A stretch of 64,000 bases of DNA from Lactococcus garvieae (GCF_016027715.1 NZ_CP065691.1:1893954-1957953); one strand, 5' to 3'; numbered from the stretch's first letter, positions 9,114-20,440 are shown. Numbers and translations are program-made. Notes: generated by a model not told the origin, from the sequence alone.

Positions 9114-10470
9114 AAATAAAATTTCTAAAATTTATTTAATACTTGCTCTCACTTTTGGCGTGATTATTTCTTTAGCGATGCCGTTTTTCAATGAGCCTGA
9201 TGGGCAGTATCATTTTATGGTTTCTAGCGCTATAACGCGTCACACAGTAGATATATCACGTTATGGAGAGCCTAAGGTAGGTACAGGTATGAATATGCAA
9301 AAAAATTCATATCAAAACGGCAAAAGGTTCGAAAAATATTATTTGACAAAAGCAACAATTATGTCACCTTTACAATCTCCTAGAGGTTTAGATTTAGATA
9401 ATAAGTTAAGCTATAATTACCTTGGACATATTATTCCCGCAATCGGAATATGGATTGGGCATAGAGTCTATTCCTCTTTAGGGGTCATGATTACATTTGG
9501 TCGTTTATTCTCGATGTTCGTTTATACTATGGCTATGTATTTCATTATAAAAAAAGTTAAATTTGGAAAATTGACTTTCATGTTGGTTAGTTTAAGCCCT
9601 GTGATTATGAACCAATTTTCTAGTCTTTCTTATGATGGCCTAGGATATATTGTTACGGCTGCGATAGTTGCGCTTGCAATAAATACAATTGCGGAGAAAA
9701 GTTTTGATAAGCGTTCACTTTTGTATATGTTTATTTTAGCTGTCAGTTCAATCTTTTTAATTAAGCCTAATTTATTGCTAGCCAATTTACTTTTTCCTGT
9801 AGCATTAGTTTATGTGAAGCTCGAAGAAAACAAGCAAGAAGCGTTATTGCATAGTCTAAGCAGAAAGAGAAAATTTAATCCAAAGTTCAGTTTAATTAAG
9901 AAGTATAAATATTTATTTATAGGAGCAGGTGCTATTTTTGCTTTCCTGGCTGTACTTCATATGGCATCATCGAGTGGAGGACTCCTTGAAGTAATGGCTA
10001 GAATCTGGATGTCACTAACGTTCCAATTCTTTAATACAATGAGTACAACGAATGTTATTAACCTTCTGGTGGCCCCTTATCCTGGCTTTAATTATATGCC
10101 CCCTTGGCTTATAGGATTATGGTTTGGGTTATTATTCATAGGACTTTTAGTTGATAAGAAAGTATACAAATCTAAGTTTATTAGTTTAAGCAGTCTCGGG
10201 ATCATTGTTCTAGGTGTTGTTTCAGTTTATTATGGATTTTTGTACTCCGGAAGCTTAGTCTCGAGCTTCGGAGTTAGGTTTGGTATTCAGGGAGTTCAGG
10301 GAAGATATTCTACACCTTTACTACTTATACTTCCCTTAGTATTTAGTAATGAGAAAATTAAGTTAAAGGTCTTAGGTTATCATAAAGTAGTATTGTTAAT
10401 GATTTTTGCAGTTGTTATATCAAATTTTCTACTAGTATTTAACACTTTATGGGCAATGATTTATGTATGA
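9094..10470 (+). CDS. DUF2142 family multi-span membrane protein (GT-C-like)
   Basis: This 458-residue protein has about ten hydrophobic segments. The start resembles the DUF2142 pattern: a first span, then PFFNEPDGQYHF near 29-40, where acidic and histidine residues face outside. QFSSLSYDGLGY near 172 is the second family landmark and also occurs in the truncated gene at the left edge. Such proteins are related in layout to GT-C glycosyltransferases that use lipid-linked sugars outside the cell. The gene overlaps the preceding secreted-protein gene by 20 bases, so the two products may act together. The enzymatic role is inferred. Confidence 0.78.
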   Translation: MMKNIIENKISKIYLILALTFGVIISLAMPFFNEPDGQYHFMVSSAITRHTVDISRYGEPKVGTGMNMQKNSYQNGKRFEKYYLTKATIMSPLQSPRGLDLDNKLSYNYLGHIIPAIGIWIGHRVYSSLGVMITFGRLFSMFVYTMAMYFIIKKVKFGKLTFMLVSLSPVIMNQFSSLSYDGLGYIVTAAIVALAINTIAEKSFDKRSLLYMFILAVSSIFLIKPNLLLANLLFPVALVYVKLEENKQEALLHSLSRKRKFNPKFSLIKKYKYLFIGAGAIFAFLAVLHMASSSGGLLEVMARIWMSLTFQFFNTMSTTNVINLLVAPYPGFNYMPPWLIGLWFGLLFIGLLVDKKVYKSKFISLSSLGIIVLGVVSVYYGFLYSGSLVSSFGVRFGIQGVQGRYSTPLLLILPLVFSNEKIKLKVLGYHKVVLLMIFAVVISNFLLVFNTLWAMIYV

Positions 10471-10510
10471 AATTATAATAGTAATGCGGGGCCCTTTTAT
10501 GTATGAAATT
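10460..10510 (+). repeat. 15-base direct repeat at the end of the DUF2142 gene
   Basis: TTTATGTATGAAATT occurs at 10460-10474, across the stop codon of the DUF2142 gene, and again exactly at 10496-10510. The 21 bases between include a GGGGCCC tract. It looks like a small duplication or a recombination joint inside the polysaccharide cluster. Confidence 0.7.
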
Positions 10511-10537
10511 GCTAAAAACATCAAAACATGATAGAAT
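10509..10537 (+). promoter_or_regulatory. Candidate promoter for the pyruvyltransferase-like gene
   Basis: TTGCTA and TAGAAT are separated by 17 bases and lie about 75 bases before the ATG at 10613. The -35 element lies in the second copy of the 15-base repeat, so the duplication may have helped create this promoter. Confidence 0.5.
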
Positions 10538-10612
10538 ATGTACTTCAAATTATCTCGAAAATAGAAATTGATCGAAACAAGATTAGAATCAAATATGAAA
10601 GAGGCTAAAAAG

Positions 10613-11467
10613 ATGAAGAAAAGTGTGAAATTGTTTTATTTTGCTAATAATAATATGGGGGATGAGCTCAGTAAAATTATTGTGGAAGAATTATTTAACT
10701 TAGAAGTTGAAAGAGAAAGACCCATTTTTTCAGATATGTTTGCTATAGGAAGTATTTTAGGAGGAATGGTTTTTAGTAAAAAATCTCCTTTTTTAGGGGT
10801 AGCAAAAACTATTTTGGGTTTTTTTGATAGAAAGCCTCTCTATATATGGGGAACAGGATTTATAACTGACCAGATTGAAGGCCCCTTCTTTTATAGAAAG
10901 AATATTAGGTTTAACGCTTTACGTGGTAAATTATCACATCAAAAGGTAGAAAAAATATTAGGGAAAAGTATCGATCCCGTGTATGGAGATGCTGGTATTT
11001 TGGCATCTAAATTAATAGTAGATAAGTCTAAAATCACTAAAAAGTATAAGTGGGGAATTATTCCACATTATGTAGACAAAGAGCATTTAGCGGTAAAAAA
11101 TTTAGAAAAAAATTTAGAAAAATCGTTTGTAATTGATGTTATGCTTCCCCCTAAAGAAGTTATCCAACAAATTGCGGAATGTGATTATATTTTATCAAGT
11201 AGTATGCATGGTTTAATTATTGCAGATTCTTTTAATATCCCTAATCATCATATTTTAATATCTGACAAAGTTATTGGTGACAATTTTAAGTTTAAAGATT
11301 ATTATTCTGCTTTTGGGTTAGAGCATTCGTTCACAAATGTTGCTAAAGATGACCATGTTATATTTTCAGATGAATTCATGAAAGAAAAATATAAAATAAC
11401 AGAAAAAATGGTAGAAAAAATGAAGAAGGATATGGAAGATGCTTTTCCACAACAACTTATTTTATAA
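10613..11467 (+). CDS. Polysaccharide pyruvyltransferase family protein
   Basis: This 284-residue protein resembles the PS_pyruv_trans / CsaB family. It has FYFANNNMGDELSK near the start, WGTGF near 80, YGDAG near 123, IPHYVD near 147 and SSSMHGLIIADSFNIP near 194-209, the conserved family block. Members put ketal pyruvate on a sugar; some relatives are glycan-modifying enzymes of other specificity. I chose ATG 10613 because AGAGG lies eight bases before it. An upstream in-frame TTG at 10568 has no ribosome binding site. The modification would give the surface polymer negative charge. Confidence 0.78.
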   Translation: MKKSVKLFYFANNNMGDELSKIIVEELFNLEVERERPIFSDMFAIGSILGGMVFSKKSPFLGVAKTILGFFDRKPLYIWGTGFITDQIEGPFFYRKNIRFNALRGKLSHQKVEKILGKSIDPVYGDAGILASKLIVDKSKITKKYKWGIIPHYVDKEHLAVKNLEKNLEKSFVIDVMLPPKEVIQQIAECDYILSSSMHGLIIADSFNIPNHHILISDKVIGDNFKFKDYYSAFGLEHSFTNVAKDDHVIFSDEFMKEKYKITEKMVEKMKKDMEDAFPQQLIL

Positions 11468-11498
11468 AAAAGTTACAATTTACGAGAGAAAGGTATAG

Positions 11499-11702
11499 TT
11501 AAAAAATATATCATCTGAGTTAGATAATGTTACCTTGAAAGATAACATTAATAAGGTAATTAAGTTTTATTTAGGATACTTAGCCTTAGAGTATTCACGA
11601 GATGAAGTTATCAGATTTAAACTTACCAATAAATATTATAATTTACAATTTATGATTGTGGACGATAATTCTAATCAAGTGAAGAAACACGTTTCCTTAT
11701 AG
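11499..11702 (+). pseudogene. Possible gene remnant, reading frame without a start codon
   Basis: Between the pyruvyltransferase-like gene and the flippase gene, 67 codons are open with coding-like composition (for example NKVIKFYLGYLALEYSRDEV), but there is no ATG, GTG or TTG at the head. It may be the remains of a gene lost from this variable cluster. I do not recognise the product. The rest of the 330-base gap (11468-11798) shows nothing clear apart from a ribosome binding region before the flippase. Confidence 0.25.
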
Positions 11703-11798
11703 ATATCGATATCGACAAAATTTTATTTTGAGTTTATCAAATTGAGGTTTGTAGAATAAGCTTAGAGGGTAGAAATAACCAAAGAATAGAGAGTAAAA

Positions 11799-13334
11799 AT
11801 GCAAATGAGTGAAATGTCAGCTAATAGGCAAATGATGATAAATCTCTTCGCGACGTTAATGGTTTTTATAGCAAATGCTTTAATTAATTTTTTGCTATCT
11901 CCTTTTATCGTTCGTGAATTAGGAGTAGAAGCAAATGGTTTTGTGCAATTAGCTACAAATTTTGTGTCTTATATTGCCATTATTATGTCAGCAATGAATT
12001 CCATGTCTTCCAGATTTATGACAATAGCTTACCATGAGAAAAAAATAGATAAGATGCGAGAATATTACACGTCTACTTTTATTGGGAATAATGCTTTGAT
12101 ATTGCTTCTATTAGTCCCAGTTTTGTTTGGGATTTATTTCTTAGATAGTATTATACAGATATCACCAGAATTAGTCATCCAAGTGAAATTACTCTTTCTA
12201 ATGGTATTTTTAAATTATTTTGTATCAATGGCAACACCAAATTGGGATATATCATTTTTTGTTACTAATAAAGTGTATATGCGTTCAATTGGTAATATGA
12301 TATCATATATTGTACGAGCCTTTGTTATTGTAGTCATGTTTGCTTTCCTCCCTCCTAAAGTCTGGTATGTGGGAGTGTCTGCGATTATGGCTACACTTGT
12401 GCTACAAGTTTGGTTTTTATTTGGAATGAAAAAAGAGCTCCCTTTTTTAAAATTAAATAAAAAGTTCATTAAACTTGGAGCACTAAAAGATTTAGTTTCA
12501 AGTGGCATCTGGAACTCTATTAATCAACTTGGTTTTGTTCTTTCAAACGGTTTGGACTTACTACTTACAAATCTATTCATTAGTGGAGAAATGATGGGTA
12601 TCGTTTCTTTAGCAAAAATAGTTCCTGCTATTATTGGAGGATTACAAAATACTGTTTCAACAACTTTTACCCCTCAATTAACAATTCTTTACTCCCAAGG
12701 TAAGGTTGAGGAGATGATTAAAGAAATATATAAAGCAAGTAAGGTCACTCTAATCGTTATTGGGCTTCCTTTAACAGGTTTTATTGCATTTGGTGAACCA
12801 TTTTTCAAATTGTGGCTCCCTGGACAAGATGCTTTACAACTTCAAGTCCTTTCATTTCTTACAATGGTAAATTTGGCTGTTATTAATGGGAGTCAACCCC
12901 TGTGGCAAATTTTTGCGGTGGTTAATAAAAATAAGCCAGATGCTTTAAGTGTAATTTATAGTGGTATTGCCAGTGTTGTTATTACATTCATTATCCTGGA
13001 AACAACAGATTTAGGAGCATATGCTATAGTGGCAATTAGCTCAATAATCAGTATTTTAAGATACTTAATATTTGTAATCCCTTACTCAGCCAAGTATTTA
13101 GGTTTAAAGTGGACTACCTTTTACCCTTTAATTGGATACGCTTTACTAACATTAGCTTTGAATCTTGGAATAGGAAAAGTAATTAATATGTTTTTAAAAA
13201 TAAATAATTGGCTTAATTTATCAGGCGCGGTTTTAGTATTTTCGATAGTTAGTGGAATCCTTACAACCATCATTGTACTTAATAAAAATGAACGTAAAGC
13301 GACTTGGAATGCTATAATATCAAGAATCCATTAA
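11799..13334 (+). CDS. Polysaccharide flippase (Wzx/MATE-like, MOP superfamily)
   Basis: This 511-residue protein has about 12 to 14 hydrophobic segments over its whole length. The first, MVFIANALINFLLSPFIVRELGVEANG, is the typical opening of oligosaccharide flippases, with the conserved RELG-x-x-x-xG loop. These proteins move a lipid-linked repeat unit across the membrane for polymerisation or attachment. It closes the polysaccharide cluster and is followed by a terminator, which suits a last gene. Three in-frame ATGs lie within 16 bases (11799, 11805, 11814). AGAGAG before the first favours it, but the choice is not firm. Confidence 0.85.
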   Translation: MQMSEMSANRQMMINLFATLMVFIANALINFLLSPFIVRELGVEANGFVQLATNFVSYIAIIMSAMNSMSSRFMTIAYHEKKIDKMREYYTSTFIGNNALILLLLVPVLFGIYFLDSIIQISPELVIQVKLLFLMVFLNYFVSMATPNWDISFFVTNKVYMRSIGNMISYIVRAFVIVVMFAFLPPKVWYVGVSAIMATLVLQVWFLFGMKKELPFLKLNKKFIKLGALKDLVSSGIWNSINQLGFVLSNGLDLLLTNLFISGEMMGIVSLAKIVPAIIGGLQNTVSTTFTPQLTILYSQGKVEEMIKEIYKASKVTLIVIGLPLTGFIAFGEPFFKLWLPGQDALQLQVLSFLTMVNLAVINGSQPLWQIFAVVNKNKPDALSVIYSGIASVVITFIILETTDLGAYAIVAISSIISILRYLIFVIPYSAKYLGLKWTTFYPLIGYALLTLALNLGIGKVINMFLKINNWLNLSGAVLVFSIVSGILTTIIVLNKNERKATWNAIISRIH

Positions 13335-13342
13335 AAATATAT

Positions 13343-13372
13343 AAAAAAGATATCATAATTGATATCTTTTTT
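13343..13372. terminator. Bidirectional terminator between flippase and GH25 genes
   Basis: AAAAAAGATATCA and TGATATCTTTTTT pair around a four-base loop. A-tracts and T-tracts on both sides serve the two converging genes. Confidence 0.85.
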
Positions 13373-13380
13373 ATATTTTT

Positions 13381-16488
<3,108 letters not shown>

Positions 16489-16495
16489 AATAAAA

Positions 16496-16519
16496 GAACA
16501 GGTTTATCCTGTTTTTTTT
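16496..16519 (+). terminator. guaB terminator
   Basis: AACAGG pairs with CCTGTT around a short loop, followed by a run of T. Confidence 0.8.
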
Positions 16520-16534
16520 ATTTATAAGCTAAGG

Positions 16535-16563
16535 TTGACAAGGACTTCTGAATTTGGTAGAAT
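16535..16563 (+). promoter_or_regulatory. rpsU promoter
   Basis: TTGACA and TAGAAT with a 17-base spacer, about 50 bases before rpsU. Confidence 0.8.
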
Positions 16564-16613
16564 GTTAGGAGTGCTCTTTGGGGCAAATACGAAACTGAAA
16601 TGGGGTGAAATCA

Positions 16614-16790
16614 ATGTCAAAAACTATCGTTCGTAAAAATGAATCGCTTGACGACGCACTCCGCCGTTTCAAACGTTCAGTAACAAAAGCTGGAACTCTT
16701 CAAGAGCTTCGCAAACGTGAACACTACGAAAAACCTTCTGTAAAAGCTAAACGCAAATCAGAAGCTGCTCGTAAACGTAAAAAATTCTAA
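16614..16790 (+). CDS. rpsU: 30S ribosomal protein S21
   Basis: This 58-residue, strongly basic protein has the S21 pattern: [23 protein letters not shown] at the start and a Lys/Arg-rich end ([13 protein letters not shown]). S21 sits near the anti-Shine-Dalgarno end of 16S rRNA and helps initiation. The start is ATG 16614 after GGGGTG; an upstream in-frame ATG at 16605 lies inside that site. It has its own strong promoter and its own terminator, so it is a single-gene unit. Confidence 0.96.
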   Translation: MSKTIVRKNESLDDALRRFKRSVTKAGTLQELRKREHYEKPSVKAKRKSEAARKRKKF

Positions 16791-16802
16791 TTGAAAATTT
16801 TG

Positions 16803-16828
16803 AACCTGTCCTTTGGGCAGGTTTTTTT
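16803..16828 (+). terminator. rpsU terminator
   Basis: AACCTGTC pairs with GGCAGGTT and is followed by a T-run. Confidence 0.88.
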
Positions 16829-16900
16829 ATTGCAAAAAATTGTGACATGATGCTAATTTTTACGTACTATTGAATATAAATCAAAATGATTGGAGGAGAA

Positions 16901-17836
16901 ATGATTCAAAAATTGGCAAGGGATCTTTTGCAAAAAGCAGTAGAAAAAAGTATTCATGATATTTATCTGATTGCTATCTTAGGAAGTTACCGACTTTATT
17001 TCCGTACCGCAAGTGAGAGGAAATTTGAGCAAACCCTCCCTCTAGAACAAGGGCAATCCTTGATTGCACATCTAAAATTTATCTCGGGGATGAATCTTGG
17101 CGAAACGAGACGAACACAGCTTGGTTCTTGTTCTTACCCGCTTGCGGGAGTCGAGCAGCGTTTGCGCCTTTCCACTGTTGGTGATTTCGAAGGAAATGAA
17201 AGTCTGGTTATCCGTCTTCTCCATAATGGGAAAGATAAGTTGAGCTTTTGGCAAAAGGATATCTATAATAATCTTATAGAAGGAAGGGGACTCTATCTTT
17301 TTTCTGGACCCGTTGGTTCAGGGAAAACCAGTTTAATGTATGAATGTGCTCGGCGCCATTTTCAAGAGCAACAGGTGATTTGTATTGAAGATCCAGTGGA
17401 GCTAGTGGAACCCCATTTTTTACAGCTTCAAGTGAACAAGGTGATTGGAAATGATTATGATGCCTTGATTAAGCTCTCTTTGCGTCATCGCCCCGATTTG
17501 CTGATTGTTGGAGAAATAAGAGATAAGCAGACGGCTAAGGCCGTTTTACGTGCGAGTTTAACAGGTTATACCGTTTTTTCTACTGTACATGCAAAGTCAA
17601 TCCCCGGTGTAGTTGCTCGCCTGAAAGAACTAGGCTTAACAGATTGGGAATTACAATCAAGTCTTCAGCTGGTGGCTTACCAACGCTTGATTGCAGGAAA
17701 AGGACTATTGGTTTATGCAAAAAAAGAATTCGAAAGCTGGCAGCCAGAAAACTGGAATAAACAAATTAACCAACTTTTTACAGATGGATATATCTCAGCT
17801 GCTACAGCTTCGTACGAAAAAATTGAGTCTAACTAA
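16901..17836 (+). CDS. comGA: Competence pseudopilus assembly ATPase ComGA
   Basis: This secretion-type ATPase (PilB/GspE family, 311 residues) drives assembly of the competence pseudopilus that brings DNA to the membrane channel. The Walker A motif GPVGSGKTS lies near 142-150, the Asp box CIEDPVE near 174, and the Walker B region LLIVGEIRD near 208-216 with a downstream HRPDL/TVHA context. Start ATG 16901 is preceded by GGAGGAG; the upstream ATG 16886 lies before that site. It is the first gene of the comG operon. A T-rich TACG element at 16861-16868 is only a poor match to the ComX box. Confidence 0.93.
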   Translation: MIQKLARDLLQKAVEKSIHDIYLIAILGSYRLYFRTASERKFEQTLPLEQGQSLIAHLKFISGMNLGETRRTQLGSCSYPLAGVEQRLRLSTVGDFEGNESLVIRLLHNGKDKLSFWQKDIYNNLIEGRGLYLFSGPVGSGKTSLMYECARRHFQEQQVICIEDPVELVEPHFLQLQVNKVIGNDYDALIKLSLRHRPDLLIVGEIRDKQTAKAVLRASLTGYTVFSTVHAKSIPGVVARLKELGLTDWELQSSLQLVAYQRLIAGKGLLVYAKKEFESWQPENWNKQINQLFTDGYISAATASYEKIESN

Positions 17837-18803
17837 ACAGATCAAACTTATTCAGCTGATGAATAATCTATTTTCGAGCGGTTTTCATATAGGTGAAACC
17901 ATTGATTTTCTTGAACATTCGGGTTTGGTGGAAATATATTTTGTTTCTAAGATGCGCGAGGGTTTACTAAGAGGAGAGAGTCTTTCGAGTATCTTAGATG
18001 ACCTCAAAGTATCCAAAGATATTGTGACACAGTTGTCTTTGGCAGAAACACATGGAAATATCGAACTCACATTAGGACTAATAGAAAAAAAGTTATCTCG
18101 AGTTTTAGAAATTAGAAAAAAATTATTCCAAGTTTCAACCTATCCTTTAATTCTATTGGTCTTCTTAACTTTCATCATGTTAGGTTTAAAAAATTATTTA
18201 TTACCACAGTTAGAAAACAACTCAAGTATGCCTGTGTATATCATTCAAAATTTACCTTATCTTTTTTTATTTAGTGTGTTAGGTTTGGTCCTTTTCTTCG
18301 CCAGCTTTCGATTTTATTTTAAGAAGAGAGATGCTCTGGCAAATGCAAAATTTATGATAAAAATCCCTTTTTTAGGAGGTTTCGTTAAACTTTACTTGAC
18401 CGCTTATTTCTCGAGAGAGTGGGGAAATTTAATTGCCCAAGCAGTAGATTTACGCCAAATTTGTCTCATTATGCAGGAACAAAGGAGTCGCATTTTTAGA
18501 GAATTTGGTTTAGAGCTGATTCAGGCTTTAGATAGTGGTCAGAAGTTTGAAGAAGTGCTTCGTTTTCATCCGATATTTACAAAAGAGCTTGCACTAATCA
18601 TTGAATATGGAGAACTAAAGTCAAAGCTTGGAAAAGAATTAATGATTTTTTCTGAAGAAAGTTGGTTAAGGTTTTTCGAAAAAATTGAAAGAGCGATGCA
18701 GTTTATCCAGCCTATGGTTTTTTTAGTTGTTGCTTTGCTTATTGTTTTAATATACGCTGCAATGCTACTCCCAATATATAACAATATAGGTGTAGCCATG
18801 TGA
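17784..18803 (+). CDS. comGB: Competence pseudopilus inner-membrane platform protein ComGB
   Basis: This GspF/PilC family protein of about 339 residues has three hydrophobic regions, near 125-145, 180-200 and at the C-terminus (310-335). It forms the membrane platform on which pseudopilins are assembled, next to ComGA. The start is uncertain: ATG 17784 overlaps the end of comGA by 53 bases and gives a normal family length, but no good ribosome binding site precedes it. An upstream ATG at 17715 and a TTG at 17691 are alternatives. The overlap suggests translational coupling with comGA. Confidence 0.88.
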   Translation: MDISQLLQLRTKKLSLTKQIKLIQLMNNLFSSGFHIGETIDFLEHSGLVEIYFVSKMREGLLRGESLSSILDDLKVSKDIVTQLSLAETHGNIELTLGLIEKKLSRVLEIRKKLFQVSTYPLILLVFLTFIMLGLKNYLLPQLENNSSMPVYIIQNLPYLFLFSVLGLVLFFASFRFYFKKRDALANAKFMIKIPFLGGFVKLYLTAYFSREWGNLIAQAVDLRQICLIMQEQRSRIFREFGLELIQALDSGQKFEEVLRFHPIFTKELALIIEYGELKSKLGKELMIFSEESWLRFFEKIERAMQFIQPMVFLVVALLIVLIYAAMLLPIYNNIGVAM

Positions 18804-18825
18804 CAAAAGATAAGGAGAAAAAATA

Positions 18826-19131
18826 ATGAAAAAGAAAGTTCTTAAATCTTTTACTTTGATTGAAATGCTGGTAGTTTTGCTCATTATCAGTGTTCTACTT
18901 TTACTGTTTATTCCAAATTTGGCCAAAGAAAAGAAAAATATTCAAAATACAGGTCAATCTGCAGTTGTCAAGGTTGTAGAAAGCCAAGCTGAGCTCTATC
19001 AATTGGATAAACAAGATGGACCGAGCTTAGGAAAGCTTGTTTCTGACGGTTTGATTACCCAAAAGCAAGCGGACAGTTACAATGATTACTATGCTAAAAA
19101 TCCAAATGCCAAGCGTCATGTCCCGAATTAA
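18826..19131 (+). CDS. comGC: Major competence pseudopilin ComGC
   Basis: This 101-residue prepilin has a short basic leader KKKVLKS followed by FTLIEMLVVLLIISVLLLLFIP, the type IV pilin N-terminal helix with Glu5 after the ComC cleavage point. It forms the body of the transformation pseudopilus. AAGGAG precedes the ATG at good spacing, the best ribosome binding site in the operon, which suits the most abundant subunit. The stop lies 14 bases inside comGD. Confidence 0.93.
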   Translation: MKKKVLKSFTLIEMLVVLLIISVLLLLFIPNLAKEKKNIQNTGQSAVVKVVESQAELYQLDKQDGPSLGKLVSDGLITQKQADSYNDYYAKNPNAKRHVPN

Positions 19132-19522
19132 ATCCTTTACATTATTAGAAAGTTTGTTAGTTCTTTTGATATGCTCCTTTGTTTTATTGCTCTTTACTGG
19201 ATCGGTTAAACAAAGTATTCATATTGTACGTGCCGAAATTTTTGTATTGCAGTTTGAAAGACTCTACAAGGATACGCAGTATATAGCAGGTTTAAAAAGT
19301 CAAAACCAAACATTAAAATCAATAAAGGGAACCTTATCCAACCAAGATGAAGAGCTAAAGGTTCCAGAGGGGGTCGAAATAAATGATTTTTCCATTACTT
19401 TTGATCAAAATGCGGGAAATTCGAGTTTACAAAAAATTACGATTTATCTTCCTTATCAGAAAAAAACGATTTCCTATCAGCTGCAGATTGGAAGTGGGAA
19501 GTACAAGAAAAAAATTTCTTAA
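19118..19522 (+). CDS. comGD: Minor competence pseudopilin ComGD
   Basis: This protein of about 134 residues starts MSRIKS-FTLLESLLVLL, the prepilin cleavage motif with Glu5, and then has a hydrophobic helix and a soluble domain. It is a minor subunit needed to start pseudopilus assembly. ATG 19118 puts the cleavage motif at the usual distance; ATG 19106 or 19082 would lengthen the leader. The gene overlaps both comGC and comGE, as is normal in this operon. Confidence 0.88.
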   Translation: MSRIKSFTLLESLLVLLICSFVLLLFTGSVKQSIHIVRAEIFVLQFERLYKDTQYIAGLKSQNQTLKSIKGTLSNQDEELKVPEGVEINDFSITFDQNAGNSSLQKITIYLPYQKKTISYQLQIGSGKYKKKIS

Positions 19523-19787
19523 ATCTTATATCTTGCTGGAGAGTTTAATAGCAATGGGACTAATAATCTTTTTAGTAACCCTTGTTTTAAATCAGGTTAT
19601 CCAAGTCAGGAAGCAAACACAATTGGAAAATAGAGAAATAGAGGCTTTGAATGTAGCACAAATGGCTGTAGATATAGGAGCTGAGCGGTTGAAGATAAAT
19701 GGAGTAGACGTCTTTATTGAAGAAAGCTCTACGCGTATCATTATTAAAGAGTCTGGAAAGGTATTGGTTACTCTTGAGAAGAAGTAA
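19494..19787 (+). CDS. comGE: Minor competence pseudopilin ComGE
   Basis: This protein of about 97 residues has RKKFLKS-YILLESLIAMGLIIFLVTLVL near its start, a prepilin-type cleavage region with Glu5. The reading frame extends upstream inside comGD, but the motif position points to GTG 19494 (or TTG 19488) as the start, overlapping comGD by 29 bases. No strong ribosome binding site is present, so translation is probably coupled. Family and position are clear; the start codon is not. Confidence 0.82.
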   Translation: MGSTRKKFLKSYILLESLIAMGLIIFLVTLVLNQVIQVRKQTQLENREIEALNVAQMAVDIGAERLKINGVDVFIEESSTRIIIKESGKVLVTLEKK

Positions 19788-20202
19788 ACTATTGAGCTTC
19801 ACACTATTGGAGGCATTAGTTGCTCTATTTGTTTTATCTGGAAGTTTCTTACTCTTTTTAGGAATGACCAAGCTCTTTCATGAGGAAATAAAAAAATCGA
19901 GAATAGATTATACTCAAGATTGGCAATTGTTCTGTACCTTAATGAGAAATGAACTTGAAGGAGCACGTTTAGAAAAAGTAGAGAATAATTATCTCTATGT
20001 AAACAAAAGAACTCCTCTGCGATTTGGGCTTTCTGCACAAGGAGATTTTCGAAAAACAAATGCAGATGGTCGTGGCTATCAACCCCTGGTACATGATTTA
20101 AAAAAGGCAGAAATTGTTCAGAATGAAAAGCAAATAAAGATAGTCCTCGTTTTTAAGCAAGGAGGTGAGCACATATTTTACTACCAATTTATAGAGGAGT
20201 AA
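19774..20202 (+). CDS. comGF: Minor competence pseudopilin ComGF
   Basis: This protein of about 142 residues begins RRSKLLS-FTLLEALVALFVLSGSFLLFL, the pilin helix with Glu5, and continues into a soluble domain ending in YYQFIEE. ComGF is a minor pseudopilin of the DNA uptake machine. There is no ATG at the expected place; TTG 19774 fits the leader length and overlaps comGE by 14 bases. AAAGG lies about 13 bases upstream, which is far, so coupling to comGE translation is likely. Confidence 0.85.
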   Translation: MRRSKLLSFTLLEALVALFVLSGSFLLFLGMTKLFHEEIKKSRIDYTQDWQLFCTLMRNELEGARLEKVENNYLYVNKRTPLRFGLSAQGDFRKTNADGRGYQPLVHDLKKAEIVQNEKQIKIVLVFKQGGEHIFYYQFIEE

Positions 20203-20369
20203 GAATTAAAGCTGGGGTGTTGCTTTATACTCTCGTACTCTCGTTGATGTTTAGTTTGCTTCTCCAATACTATTTGCAAGGAGCAGTAAATGCTAGGAAA
20301 CAGCGGCTATTACAACGAGATCGCTTAAAGTCTCAACTAACACTGAAGTTGGCTCAGCGTATAAGATAA
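20169..20369 (+). CDS. comGG: Competence protein ComGG, short and without a canonical start codon
   Basis: The frame after the TGA at 20166-20168 encodes RIKAGVLLYTLVLSLMFSLLLQYYL and then a polar, basic helix ending in KLAQRIR, the layout of lactococcal ComGG. It overlaps the end of comGF. No ATG, GTG or TTG precedes the membrane helix; the first GTG (20216) would remove RIKAG and part of the hydrophobic segment. An ATT or another rare start near 20175-20205 is possible. At no more than 66 residues it is shorter than the roughly 100 I expect, so it may be C-terminally truncated. The promoter-like zit operator follows 28 bases after the stop. Confidence 0.65.
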   Translation, partial: AHILLPIYRGVRIKAGVLLYTLVLSLMFSLLLQYYLQGAVNARKQRLLQRDRLKSQLTLKLAQRIR

Positions 20370-20397
20370 GGCGACTAAAATAAAAAAACTAATTTAC

Positions 20398-20434
20398 TTA
20401 ACCGGTTGACATTATTTCCGGTTTGTATTATACT
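20398..20434 (+). promoter_or_regulatory. zitS promoter with overlapping ZitR/AdcR-type operator
   Basis: TTAACCGGTTGA (20398-20409) matches the TTAACYRGTTAA zinc-repressor box at 11 of 12 positions and overlaps the -35 TTGACA (20406-20411). TATACT (20429-20434) follows after 17 bases. The expected transcription start is at about 20440-20441, directly on the zitS ATG. The same arrangement is seen at zitR (46820-46867), so zinc-bound ZitR probably shuts off both. Confidence 0.85.
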
Positions 20435-20440
20435 AGCTTT

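Noticed and set aside
16857-16868. ComX box (TACGAATA) before comGA
   Set aside because: TTTTTACGTACT has the T-rich lead and TACG but matches only about five of eight core bases. It may be a variant, but I cannot support it from this sequence alone.
20423-20440. Upstream ATG for zitS
   Set aside because: It lies between the -35 and -10 elements and would add a non-lipoprotein leader.
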